A stretch of DNA of 64,000 nt from Taxillus chinensis (taxonomy: Eukaryota > Streptophyta > Magnoliopsida > Santalales > Loranthaceae). The notes under the pieces are model-generated. The model was not told the origin of the DNA and did not search any database. It saw nothing but the letters and a program-made list of their open reading frames with translations. The stretch covers positions 51,455,569 through 51,519,568 of the forward strand of contig CM042085.1 in assembly GCA_023512835.1 (NCBI GenBank), written 5' to 3'. This document shows positions 46,166 through 57,776 of this stretch, piece after piece. The translations under genes and the position numbers were made by a program. How positions within the stretch are numbered: the stretch's first letter is position 1; each line of letters opens with the position of its first letter.

Positions 46166-47629
46166 CTAAGGAGCACGGCGCCTCTTTCTCTGGGGTGGTC
46201 GTTCGCCTGCATCCTCCCGCTGCTTCATTATGGTCGCGATCTGTTTTTCCCTCAGCTGCAGCCTTTGAAGAGTTCCTTCTAGAGATGCTTCTAGCCTCTG
46301 GATCTGCTGCCTTAAAGTCTGATTCTCCTGGAGGATAGCCTTCGTGTCCGAAGTTAGTTGTGGCTTGTGTTTGCCCTCCAAGATATGTATCTTGGGGAAA
46401 ACACCAGGTTTTGAACTGTTGGGTTGGATCTTGTGTGGTGTGGACCATGCTTGATACATCTTCTTGCCTTCTTCTATGAGCATGGCTCTGCTGTAAGTGA
46501 AGTCACACTCTTCCATGCCAAAGAGCACGGGAATAATCCGATGACGCCCCACTTGTCTTCCCACCGTAGTGGTGCATATGCAGTTCCTCCCCCAGGGACC
46601 TAAAAGTGGAACCCAATTGTAGTCCCCGCAGCTATATGTCATGGAGACCACCGGCATCCAAGGAGCAGCCCAAGTAATGTCGCTTCGTGAGGTTCCCCAA
46701 CTTCTTTTTCCAGCTTTCAAAGTTTTTTGGTAGGCTCCACTTGCTGAGCAGAATATCTAGTAGTGTTGTGGCTGGTACTTGATAAACAGTAGGGAAACGA
46801 TGAACACTACAGGGGAAATGACCTTGCAACCAAGTACATAGGAGAGGTAAGCACCCCATGAACTGTCCCGAGCCTTTACTCCTTAGGTAAGTAAGAGATC
46901 GGATGGTTTCAGCCAAGATAGAGGAGTAGGGTCACATCCTTTGAGCACCCGCTGGACCAAATCTACAATTGCCCCATCAATGTGGGTCGGTATCCTCGGA
47001 AAAATGACTAGCCCATATATAGCTAGTGTAAACAATTTGTGTGCCTCCGCTTCGTTGCGGTTGTATTATTTCTTTGATTGTTGCCCATGGAAGATATTCA
47101 CGCCCACCGTAAGTTGTGACCCTGGTGAGTTCCATACCGGCTTTCCCATAATCTCAGCAAAGGCCCTTCGGCATGACCTTCCTGGGCTCGCGGATAGACT
47201 TTCATTTTGTTTTCCACGGGGATATCCAGTAATCTTCTGTATTCTTCTATTGTGGGAACAAGATCTAGGTCGTTGAAGTTGAAGCACCGCCGTCGAGGTT
47301 CCCGAAATAAATGGCTGCCCCAAGCATATCCGTATCGCCGATGGCTCGGTTACATGGAGCAAATCCCCAAACCGTTGTATATATACGCTTTTCCTTTCGT
47401 CCGACCATTGCTTCCATATTGTCCGTACCTCCTTAGTGTAGTCCAGCTGATCTTCTATGATAACATGTTCCGCCTTGTAGGCCTCTCCTGGCGGGAAATC
47501 TCCAAGGCGAAGTTGAATGTCTCCTGATGCTTGGGCCACTACTGTGACAGTCTCCTTGTCCTGAAGGCCTTTTAGGAGATGACTGAAAGTTGTCATGCCT
47601 ATATGAATGATGAATGTCATGTTATGCAT
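46166..47629 (-). pseudogene. Element E ORF1, the extra Ogre-type ORF upstream of gag
   Basis: It starts near 47629 and ends at 46166-46168 after a basic tail (PPQRKRRRAP). Recognisable pieces are VYIQRFGDLLHV (about 47390), DLVPTIEEYRRLL (about 47220-47265, in another frame), AETIRSLTYLRSKGSGQFMG (about 46915), and YSCGDYNWVPLLGPWG (about 46600-46640). A coiled coil precedes the C-terminus (QENQTLRQQIQRLEASLE). This matches the plant-specific ORF1 of Ogre elements, whose function is unknown. At least two frameshifts (about 47290 and 46720-46916) break it. Confidence 0.8.
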
Positions 47630-48203
47630 GATGATAGGTTAGGATGACAAGTCAGGACAAAGAATAAACCAATAGTAAAGACAGTCAAATGTGCAGGGAA
47701 TGACTTAAGGACTACCCTACAAAACAAAGGTTAGCATGGCACGGAATGAGCAAGCAGAATGTGGGTCAATACCCCTGATGGGCTTTTATTGCTACCCTTA
47801 TCTTATTCGTTGGTTCCCAAACTTCCTCAATAGAGGGCTCCGTACACCATGGGATTTACCGGAGGGGGATCTTAAAAGGACGTGCCTTAAAAGAACCTCA
47901 AGCTTGAGTGAGGAGTCCGAGGCCCCATTGCGGATAATGATCAACGCGCTGGGGACCATACTGAAACTCGCTAACCTAAATTGTGTTAAACCCGGGTATA
48001 GGGTTATGCATGAATGCAACAAGTATGGAAAGCAATAAATCACAACTATCATGGTAATGAAAGCGTATAAATAAATCACAGTTTAAATGACAATTGTATA
48101 AAAACAACTTGGCATGACAGTTACATATATACAACAGCACAATTAAATATAACCTCCTAAGTCCTAGTTCTAGACCTAACTCTCTAAAGTGTTCATTCTT
48201 ATG
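47630..48203 (-). other. Leader of element E
   Basis: The non-coding stretch between PBS and ORF1 shows nothing recognisable. Short ORFs on both strands have no family resemblance. Confidence 0.6.
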
Positions 48204-48221
48204 TCCCCAGCAGAGTCGCCA
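48204..48221 (-). other. Primer binding site of element E
   Basis: The minus strand reads TGGCGACTCTGCTGGGGA, two nucleotides from the LTR edge (48224). It is not the Met-tRNA type used by the copia elements. I cannot assign the primer tRNA from memory with certainty. Confidence 0.75.
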
Positions 48222-48223
48222 GC

Positions 48224-48723
48224 TGTCATCACTGGTTTTCGTCCGGGCCCTTTTGGGGTGAGCTCAAACTAAACCAATGGTGAGAAATTTTAGAGTCGCC
48301 ACCAACTGTTTTTGGGGTACAGTTGGATACCCTCTACTTTGAGTAGTCTTAAGTGTGTGGTCTGCGTTATCAGAGATGGGTTCGGGAGTTGGTTACGTGT
48401 AAGGAAGGATTAGCACCCCTACAGCGCCCTTTCGGTATCTAATTTAGGAGGATGAGGTTTTTATTTATACTGCTGTGACTGGGTTAAATTTCCTAAAAAA
48501 GTCTATGATTTTTATTTGACTAAGTTATTTGTCGAAGTTATGGTTAAGATTGATTTATCCTAGGTTTCTAAAGGAAATCCTAAAAGTTTTTTTTTGGGTT
48601 TTTGTTTGAAGTGGGGAATGGGATCCTATGAGTTTGTTTTTGGTTTTTTCTTTTGGAAATTTAAGTCCTAAAAAAATGATTTTTGTTTCTTTTTCTTTGG
48701 TTTTTTTCTTTTTAGAAAACATA

Positions 48724-48754
<31 letters not shown>

Positions 48755-51404
48755 GTAAAAAACGTTTTGTTTTGTTTTGCTTCATTTTTTTTTGTTTTTT
48801 TTTTGTTTTTGTTTTTGTTTTGTTTTTTTTTTTGGGAATTGAAATACTAATTTTGGTTTTTTCTTTTTTTGGTTCAAAAAACAATGAAACATTTTTTCTT
48901 TGGCTTTAAAACATGAAAAAACATTTCTTGTTAGTTTTTTTTTTTTTTTTTGTTTTTGTGAACCCAAAATCTTAAAGCAAATGTAGGAATATATGCATGA
49001 AAATAAAAGCGTGAAGTGTGTGGTTATGGCATCCACAAAAGAAAAAGAAAATCACTATTTTTCTTTTTTTTTTTTTTTTTTTCTTTTTTTCATCCTTCTC
49101 CTTGCTCTCTCTCTTTTTTTTCTTTGTCTTTTTTTTTTACTATACTTTACATATTACACATACACATAAGAAGAAATAAAGGGAAAATACAATGGAAAAA
49201 AGGCTGAAAAGCAATTACATCAAATATAGATAAACTAAAATGAAAACTAGAAAAAAGCTAAAAAAAAAAACAATACACCAAATATAGATACAAATAAGCT
49301 GAAAAAATAGTGAAAAGATAAGGGCTGAACCGACTTTGAAGCTTTGCAACGTTAATCTTCTGCTTGAGCTCCTGCCGGTGCTGATAGTCGCTTGCTTGAC
49401 TCAGAACCGACAGATCTGACAGTGGGACTTATGAAAAGACTTCCCTAGTATTTGGAGATAGGAGGGCTAGAGTAGGTGTAAAAGAAAGAGATGGCTGAAA
49501 GTGGAGTTTGCAAGGAGTGGATGAGTGATCTCTTATGATGATGATTCAGGGATTCTGTGTTTTTTTTTTTTTTGGGTTTGCAAGGAGGAAGCTGGGGCGT
49601 TTTTTGGATGATGAGGCTGGGGTGTTTTTTTATGATGAGGCTAGGCTGGGTTTACAGGTTTGCAGGGTAGCAGCTCTAACGATCCCTCTCTTCTCTTCTT
49701 TTTTTTTTTAACGCTGATCTCCCTTTTCTCTCAATGAACTGTGCTCTTTATCTCTTCTCCTTTCTTTCTTTTCCTTTCTCTCTCTGTGTTTTTTTTTTTT
49801 TGCTCTGTCTGTGTGTTTTTTTTTTTTTTGCTCTGTCAACGAAATTTTTTTTTTTCTCTCCTTTCAACGAATCTCCTCTTCAACAAAAACCCACCTCTCT
49901 CTTTTTTCGCAGGGGATGGATGAATGCCCTTTAAAGTGCTGCCGAAGCCTCTTGCTGGACTATCATACTTGCTGCCATAAATGTTTTTGTCGGGTGCTTA
50001 TTATTTGCATCTCCATTATTTTGCAGATCAGTGTCTGGTCGGGTGGACAGTGTGTGCGGGAAAAGGGGAACTCGTGATTCGCCTTTTTGAATTTGTAGTT
50101 TAGCAGCACATGTGACCGACAGGTTGGTGAGTTATTCCTTGTTAGGTGGCCAGCGCAGAAGACAGGTCTCGTGAAGCTAGCGAGAAAAATAAGCCAGCGA
50201 GGAAGTCAGTGAGAAAAATCAGCGAAGGCAAAAAAAAACAGGGTCGGAGGTTCGAAGTGTCAGCAGGTCGGAGCGTCGGCAGGGTCGAAGTGTCGGCAGG
50301 GTCGAAGCTTCGGTGGGTCGAATTTCAGTGGGGCAAAAGTCAACGGTCAATGGGTCGAAGTGTCGGCAGGTCGAAGGTCAACGGTCAACGGGCCGAAAAC
50401 TTACTAGTATTGCAGGTCAAGGTTCGAAGGTCGGAGTGTCGGCAGGTCGAAGGTCAACGGTCAACGGGTTGAAGGGTCGAAGGTCGGAGGTTGATAGGCT
50501 TCGAGGGTCCGAGGGTCGTAGGTCAAGGTTCGAAAGTCGCGGGTCGAAGTGTCGGCAGCGAGGCTTCGAGGGTCGAAGGTGAAAGGCGTATGGGTACCGC
50601 GGGTCAAACGTCGGAGTGTCGGCAGCGAGGCTTCGAGGGTGGAAGGGTCAAAGGTCAGAAATCAGCAGGTCAACGGGGCTTCGAGGCTCCGAGGTTTCGA
50701 TGCTTCGAGGCTTCGATGCTTCGAGGCTTCGGGGCTTCGAGGCTTCGGGGGCTTCGGGGCTTCGAGCTTCGGGGCTTCGAGGCTTCGGGGCTTCGGGGCT
50801 TCGAGCTTCGGGGCTTCGAGGCTTCGGGGCTTCGAGCTTCGGGGCTTCGAGGCTTCGAAGGTCAACGGGTCGCAGTGTCGGCAGGTCAACGGTCAACGGT
50901 CAACCCCGAAGTTTTTTTTTTTAATTACCTTTTTACCCCCATCAAAAATGCAAAAATGGATAACCTTCCAGGAATTGTTTGGGGAGATCTGTATTCGCCT
51001 ACATAGGCATTTTGAAGAGTTTCGCATGATCACTTTTGCGGGCAGTTTGACCAGGGGCATTGACCGTCTTTTGGCAAGTTTGACTTTTTCCAACGAAAAG
51101 TTGTTTTGGCCATAACTTTTTCATTTTAAGTCTGATTTGAGCTCGATCAAGTGTGTTGGTCTCGAATTTTCATCCTCCATCACCTGGTGTTGGTCTTGGG
51201 GCGCTTCAAGGACTTGTAGCAAAAGTCATTAATTTTGAACTCCCCCATCCGTGTCAATTGTATCCATCCCATGCAGATTGAGGTAGACCATTCCTTGGAA
51301 GTATGGGATCATTGTGGACCTGTTCAATAAGATATATGGCATGAGTAGAAAGGTATATCAAATGGGGTTAGTATGTCCAACCCGGACAAAATAGGGTCCT
51401 ACAC
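48224..51404 (-). repeat. Element E 5' LTR (3181 bp)
   Basis: It is nearly identical to 33304-36486: only about four differences in the first 350 bp outside homopolymers. It differs mainly in T-tract lengths and motif-array copy numbers (50240-50870). It ends CCTACA, followed by the target duplication CAGTC. Confidence 0.93.
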
Positions 51405-51409
51405 AGTCT

Positions 51410-52035
51410 TTATAGTATCGACTCTTCGACCTTCAACCTACGAGTCTACGAGTTTTGTTTTCTTAACAGTGTTTGAAGGTTTGGACTCTACGACTTTCAA
51501 CCTACGAGTCTACGAGTCCTGTTTGTTTAACACTGTTCGAAGGCTTCAATTCTACAACTTTCAATCTACGAGTCTGTGAGTCCTGTTTTCTTAACAGTGT
51601 TCGAAGGCTTCGACTCTATGACTCTATGAGTCTTCGAGTCTAGTGGTAGTTTAAGTTCTATTAATTGACTTAAGTATTTTTGGGGACTCTACAGTTCTAC
51701 GGGCTACGAGTCTACGAGTCATTTAGCGTTGGTTATTGTTCTTTAAAATTCTTCGACTCTACGAGTCTCCGAACTTGTTGATGCTTGCAGTAACTCTCTC
51801 TTTTTCGTACTACGACTCTACGACCTTCGACCCTGGATCTACGAGTCACCAGATGTTCTATCACCATCTTGCTTCGAGTCTCCAGACCCTACGAGTCTGC
51901 GAGCCTCCCGCCAACGTGTCCTGTTACAGATTTACTTCTACGAACTACGACTCTTCGACCCTACGACCTTCGGTTCTTCGAGTCTCCAGACTTAGACTAT
52001 AATTTGGCAGCTTCATCAAATCCTGTGTTTCCCCA
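51410..52035 (-). repeat. Element B 5' LTR, piece 4 (sense start)
   Basis: The CTACGAGTC array and the text TTCTTCGAGTCTCCAGACTTAG match C's LTR ends. The edge reads GTTTCCCCA instead of GTTTCCAACA, placing B's outer border at about 52035. Confidence 0.85.
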
Positions 52036-53075
52036 GTTCCAATCCATCTCTAGTGTCAATTTCAAATTCCGGCCAAGCTCCGGCGTGCTACACAGGACAA
52101 GTTCACAGCTTTCCATCGAATTTGGAGTTTCTTCCGACGTTACCGACGCCAACAGGAGAGCTCGGACGTGGTGATCAACAAAGTCGGTTCAACTACCTTT
52201 ATTATTGTTTGTTTTTTTAATTGTTTGTTTTTGCTTCATTTATTTGTATTTTGTTTTATTTTCATTTGTTTTTTGTTTTTTTGTTTCCTCTCTTTTAGCG
52301 ATGTAATCATTTTTATTTTACTTGTTTGTTTTGTGTATTTTGTTGTATATACTTGTAATATGTAAAAAGCAAAAAAAAGAGAAAGCTAGAAGAAAAAAAG
52401 AGAGAGCAAAAAAAAAGAGATGAAAAGAAAGAAGGGAAAAAAAAGAGTGGCTTTTATTTTTATTTGTTTGTGGATGCCATAATCACATACTCCATGTTTG
52501 TTTATTTTGATGTATGTGTTCATTCCTTTGATATGCATTTGTGACTTTGGGTTTTCAAAACAAAACAAAAACAAAAAGTTTTCAAAACAGAAAAAAAATG
52601 TTTTTAACCAAAAAAAAAAAGCACAAAACAAAAACAAAAACAAAACAAAAAAACAACAAAAATTGTTACTAAAAAACAAAAACAAAACAAAACAAAATAA
52701 ATATTTTCAAACCAAAAACCAAAAAGATTTCATTTTCCACTTCAAAACCAAAACTTTTATGTTCCCCTGTAGAAATTTAGGGTAAATCAATTTTTAACCA
52801 TAACCTTAACAAATAACTTAGCTAAATAAAAAAAATAGACTTTCTAGAAAATTCAACCCAATCACAGCAGTGGAAATAAATAGAAAACCTCCTTTTCCAC
52901 AAATAGATTCCGAAAGGACATTGTAGAAGTGCTAATCCTTCCCTACACGTAACCAACTCCCGAACCCTTATCTGATAACGCAAACCACATTTTTTCTACT
53001 CAAGGTAGAGGGTATCCAACTATACCCCAAAAACGGTTGGTGGTGACTCTAAATTTCTCACCATTGGTTTAGTTT
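52036..53075 (+). repeat. Relic of an Ogre-like LTR, opposite in orientation to element E
   Basis: Read in reverse, it matches the first 1.1-1.2 kb of E's LTR in order. Matches include the block near AACTAAACCAATGGTGAG (53055-53073), CCCTCTACCTTGAGTAG (about 52995-53010), the CGTAACCAACTCCCGAACCC block (52945-52970), the A/T tracts, and GGTTCAACTACC (52190). It is clearly diverged. It flanks B on its left and F on its right, so both inserted into it. Confidence 0.8.
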
Positions 53076-54396
53076 TGTTGGTCCCTAGTAGCTTAGAGGG
53101 TGGTGAATAGGCTTAAATCAAAAACTCTTTTCTCACAAGTGTAATACAATTTGGTTAAAGGATATAAAATCAGTGCGGAAGATAACCAGATAGTGGAAGT
53201 ATTTTGCTTTATTATCAGATGATAATTACAACAAATAAGCAGCAATTATAGCTGATTACAATAGCACTCAGCTTTACAATTACACACACTGCGTTAATAA
53301 TCTCAATAACCTCTTGTACAACAACCTTTCTCACGCGCGTATCAGTTTTTCCTTTGTATGTGTACGCTCTTTTTTTCAATGTACAATGCTACATATATAT
53401 ACAGACATCCTAGGAATCTATCTTGGAACTGTGTTTTCCAAGCACTGTGTAAACATTAAGTTCTTCTCGGAAAATGCTTCTGCCATAACTGCTTCGGATG
53501 TGGAGCTCGAAATATGGGAAGCATAAGTGAATTAAATTACTTTGCTTGATTCCAATTGCATTTGGGACTGCATCCACAACTCCGAGTGCTCCACATGTAA
53601 GACAGTTTAGATCTTCAATGAGTTTGTCTTACATTGGAACACAGCGAGCTGATATCATAAATGCGGTATTGATAAGTTAAAGTAGCGTCCTTTTAGTTTG
53701 GTGTAAATTTCCTTACTCCGTATCAACGAGGTTCGGATCCTTACTCCGCATTAGTTATTGCTTACTCCGTGTACATGAAGTCCTAAAATCCTTATTCCGT
53801 GTCAGCGCTTCCTTACTCCGCATGAGGTAGTTATGCGGAATCCTTATTCCGCATCAGCGCTTCCTTACTCCGTGTGAGTTCCTTACTCCGCTTGAGTAAT
53901 GATTCGGATTCCTTGTTCCACATCAGATGTCCTTACTCCGCATCAGTCATTTCTTACTCCGCTCGAATGAAAGACTCGGATTCCTTAGTCCGTATCTTCT
54001 TTTCCTTAGACAGCTGGAGTGAAAGACTTAATTCTTTCTCTACAATAAATCTCTCTTACTCCGTACGAGGCGTAGACTCGGATTCTCATTCCGCATAAAA
54101 TGACTTGGTCCAATCAACAATAAGAGCGTGGATTCCTTAGTCCTTTTGACAAGTGATTAGTTCGTATGAGAGAGTCCTTACTCCGGATGAAGACTTGGTT
54201 ATTTACCAAGTGTTTGACGACACTCATGATGACCCGGATCAGGATTATATATCCTGTCCTTTGCTTTTCTCTTACAGGAGTAGGTCCGGATTAAAGTTTT
54301 ATCTTCTGCATAGACTTAGAATAAATATGAAACAACTTAAATCAAATTACATTAGGTTTGATCCGCATCATCCAAATTCTAAGTTTGATCCAACAA
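53076..54396 (-). repeat. Element F 3' LTR (family 1, 1321 bp)
   Basis: The plus strand begins TGTTGGTCCC and ends TTTGATCCAACA, followed by the PPT complement. It is diverged from A and S3 but shares the blocks AGATAACCAGATAGTGGAAG and CTTGGTTATTTACCAAGTG, the CTTACTCCG array (53705-54190) and a TATA-like TATATATA (about 53394-53401). Confidence 0.9.
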
Positions 54397-54407
54397 TCTC
54401 CCCCAAT
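54397..54407 (-). other. Polypurine tract of element F
   Basis: The plus strand reads ATCTCCCCCAA directly after the LTR, the same layout as element C at 15608. Confidence 0.8.
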
Positions 54408-55375
54408 ATGGATGTGCCAAACCCTTTGTAATCTGATCCAGTTAGGCAGCAAGATATACACAGAGATAAGGATAAATAAAAGAAATTTCCACTATGTCAG
54501 CAACAGTAATACAAAGTAGGCCTTAGTACAAAAGTTATACTAAGAACTGCAAGGCTTACTATACTTGAAGATTTTAGTTACTGCCTGCTCCCTTAGCCGC
54601 TAAGACTGTTCTTTAGTGCACAAGAAAAAATAATTCCAGTTGGGATCATACTTCAAAAGGTGCCTAATAAAGTAACAGACATAGGCTCCACAGCTTTCTC
54701 CGTCAGGTTGTTGGGGAATGTCTCCTTTGCTCAGAATTGTCGAATTGAGAAGAGCATTGGGAGGCAGAGGAGGTTGGCCAATTGATTCGAAGAGTCGACT
54801 CTGTCTGACAGCATCTGATAGAGTCTGGAGCAGTGGTCCGAGTTGGCTTTTTCTCATCTAGTGTCCCACAACCTGATGGGAGTCGTGCAGAATAACTCTC
54901 CTGTCCTTGATAGAGAAGACTGCGAGCATGTGATGAGGAGTGCTGACCCTATATGGAATGAGAACAGTTGTAAGATTTTTCCATGGCTTACTGTTCTCAG
55001 CTGTTCCATTTATGAGGGTCTGAATGAAGTCCATTTCAGGAAGGTAGTGATCAAGCCAACAAGGTAGGATATCGAACAGATGCTCTTCTTGATACAAGGT
55101 GGGAAACAACCTCATCTCTTCCTTTACCGCCAAGGTGAAGTTGTCAATGTCCTCAGTGGAGAACTGTCCTTTCTCCGACAGTAGGGTGCTTATGTCTTCA
55201 GGGGAGAAAGGGGACAGAGAGGACAAGAACCTTTTTGGGGTAGAGGGAGCAGCACTCGCATATGCTAACATGGCTGCAAGTACATGCCCATCTATATCAT
55301 ATGGATCGAATTCCGCATATGATGGGAGAAACGTGACTTGCGGAGCCTGATCAGAAGAGGAGGGAGCTGCAGTGG

Positions 55376-57332
55376 TGTAAGGACCCGTACCTTGAGTTAG
55401 TCACAGTTAGTCACAGTTTTGCCTTCTGAGTAGAGTTTTTCTAGATTTTGACCTAGTGAATGGGCTCAAATGAATTCACGTGCAAAAGGAAAGATGCTTA
55501 GAATGATGTCCTCTATCTACCACAGAAATTTCAGGCCAAACAGACGTGTATGTGAGGTGCACGTGATATGGGTCCAATTCACGTGCAAGTGTGATTGTCT
55601 TCTAAATGATGCAAGGAGGCTAGGGGTGAAGTTTGAGAGCATTTGGAGTCCATTTGGAGTTGCACGTGAATTGGGAATTCACGTGCAAATTGGCGTGCGA
55701 CCATATTTTTGCATGGTTCCCTTGGTTTTGACATTCTAATGATCTTTCTCCAAAGGACCATGTTGAAATTCCGAGTATTTTGGCCTATATGGGTGCGGAA
55801 AGGTGCTAACTTGTGTGATCAAAACTACGTCGTTTTGATCCTGGGTTTACTTAATCAAAACTACGTCGTTTTGATGTGGGTAGTGTCTATATAAGGAGGG
55901 CTTGAGTTTGAGTTTAGGGTTTTTGTGTTCTCCCTTGCTCGCTGCCAGAGGAGAGAGAGAGAGAGAGAGAGAGAGGGTCTCCAAGGCTGTTGCCGTGGTG
56001 GTTCGCGTCGTTGGGAGTCGTCTAGCGTGGAGGTTAGGACAAAAGCCTGAGGTAGGGATTCATGTTCTTCCAAACTCTCCTCTGTTTTAGGATATTCACC
56101 TATATATATATATGTAAATCCATATAGGTGTGATCTCCTATATGGATGTTGGCCTTAGTGGCATGTTCGTTGATTTGATGTCGAATTTGGCTGAGGATTT
56201 TCTGGGTTTGTTTATGCACACTATGTGTTTGATGAAATGTCTAAGAGGTCTGCACACCATGTGTTTGATAAAATGTCCGTGAGCCTGCATGCCATGTATT
56301 CAATATAATGCCTGTGAGACCTTGTATATGAGTGTTTGATGATATACCCGTGTGACCGGTGTGTACTGTGTTTGATTTGTATTTGATTTTTAGCCTATGA
56401 GGCTGATGTGTGTGACTTGTATCCGACCATGTTGGTCCTTCGAGATAAAGTGTAAATGCCGTGGCCGAGCTTACATGTTGAGATGTAGTGTTATCTTGTT
56501 TCGTTGATCTGTTTGAGACCGAGCGAGACATGGGCCAGGCACAATAGCGGACCCCTTTTGAGATTTGGCCAGGACGTGGTCCTAAGTCTCGGTGTAGCAC
56601 TCACGACGGTGGGCTAAGTCTACACCCATTCCTGAGGGTAGATATGGCGCCCGAGGAGGTGGTTGACCATATCTCGACTCGGGTGGAAAATGTTGCATTG
56701 GTGTCCATGCAACATTCGCCTGAATGTGGTATGTCATGTCGCCGTGGTGGCGGGGTGTCCTCTGCCCTTCGGTGCGGGTTCAGGTAAAGAGTGTTTCCTG
56801 GGTGATGTTTGCTGCGTTAGCCTTAGGCACGACACGAGCACAAGCATACACATATCATGCATGTTGTACGGGACGGGTCCAGGGGAGACCGGATCCCTAC
56901 CGAGCCGTGGTTTGCTCACCCCTCCTATAAACCGTTCTTTTGCAGGGTTTAGCGGCGGTAGGTGAAGGCCGAGGAGCTAGGGCCCCGAGGCCGAAAGTTT
57001 TATATTATTTCCTTTGTTGTACTTTGGTTTTATGTGTTTGGATTTTGGTTTGGTTTTATTGATGGCTTCATAGGGGTTTTTCCCGACCTGGGTTGTAATA
57101 AACATTTAGTCTTTGAAATGAAATAAAATGAGATGTTGTTATGCAATTTGTGTGTGTGTGCATGGTTTGGGAGCAAGAGCATGCCCCTTGGCATGTTAGC
57201 TTGATTGTGCAGTTTGGGACAAGACCCGTGCTAGAAGTCCTTTTAAGGTGCTTGCACCAACCCCTTGTCCCTTCGGGTGCGGGCATGGGCGTCACTACTC
57301 ATTTCCAAGTGGAAGGAAATTGGGGCGTGACA
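55376..57332 (+). repeat. Element G 5' LTR (1957 bp)
   Basis: It begins TGTAAGGACCC and ends GGGGCGTGACA. It contains palindromes (55818-55839, 55854-55875), TATA (about 55888-55896), a GA run, the hairpin (56118-56147), and a conserved block around 56880-56945 ending in TTTGCAGG. Confidence 0.92.
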
Positions 57333-57335
57333 ATA

Positions 57336-57347
57336 TGGTATCAAAGC
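57336..57347 (+). other. Primer binding site of element G
   Basis: TGGTATCAAAGC lies three nucleotides after the LTR. It differs at one base from the Met-tRNA type. It fixes the sense direction of the whole family as plus in this copy. Confidence 0.8.
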
Positions 57348-57776
57348 GATAGTTCATGGTCTAGTGGACCTAGGATAGTGGGGAGGCCTGGCCGCTTCGA
57401 GACTCTTAGGAGGCGTATAGGACACGCCTGATCAACGTGGTCCTATCTGGTTTTCTGGGGTGTACTCGGGGGTAGTTAGACCAAGGAGTAGGGCACTTGC
57501 ATTTGGGTTGAGGGTGCATACATGCATTGGCATTAGGGCACTAGTTTAATTTCAGTATGAGTATTGTGATTGGACATGCTATGTTCTCGAAACTTGTTCT
57601 TGTGAAATTCGGTGATTTTCTTGTGAGACTTGTTGCTATGAATCTGCTTTGTGTACTTGTGATTTTCCTGTGTGTTTAAATGTAAAATGTTGCTTGAGTA
57701 CCTCATGACCCATGGGGATGAGGGTGTGTAGAGCTTGAGAGAAGCCGATCCTGGTTTAGTTTAAATTATGTAGACT

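Larger units (their letters stand above)
33304..51404 (-). mobile_element. Element E: full-length Ogre/Tat-type Ty3/gypsy retrotransposon (18.1 kb)
   Basis: Two LTRs of 3183 and 3181 bp, nearly identical, are flanked by CATTC (33299-33303) and CAGTC (51405-51409), a 5-bp duplication with one mismatch. Sense order from the right: 5' LTR, PBS, ORF1, gag, protease with G-patch, small candidate intron, RT, RNase H, second RNase H, integrase, a 3' UTR with a minisatellite, PPT, and 3' LTR. The size, the extra ORF1, the pro/RT intron and the double RNase H mark the Ogre/Tat lineage. Several frameshifts suggest this copy cannot make all its proteins. Confidence 0.93.
4453..52035 (-). mobile_element. 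Element B: family 2 Sirevirus-like copia, host of the whole nest (discontinuous)
   Basis: B's own DNA is 4453-11341, 13235-13579, 32454-33303 and 51410-52035; everything between is later insertion. Order on the minus strand is 5' LTR, PBS, gag, stop, pol and 3' non-coding DNA. The left part is truncated by element A's LTR, so the expected env-position ORF and 3' LTR are outside the window. Its LTR pieces join with the duplications GATGG, AAGTG and CATTC/CAGTC, and together give about 2.05 kb, matching C's 3' LTR (2028 bp). B is visibly older than C: its LTR edge is TA instead of TG, and RT and gag residues are lost. Confidence 0.85.

Noticed and set aside
54600..55271. Ulp1-like domain taken as part of a CACTA or Mutator-like DNA transposon
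   Set aside because: I saw no terminal inverted repeats, CACTA ends or transposase. The ORF is bounded by the PPT and LTR of a copia element, as in element C.
57336..57347. Possible tRNA-Met gene at the PBS of G and the other PBS sites
   Set aside because: Only the 12-18 nt primer complement is present; there is no cloverleaf. No tRNA or rRNA gene was found in the window.
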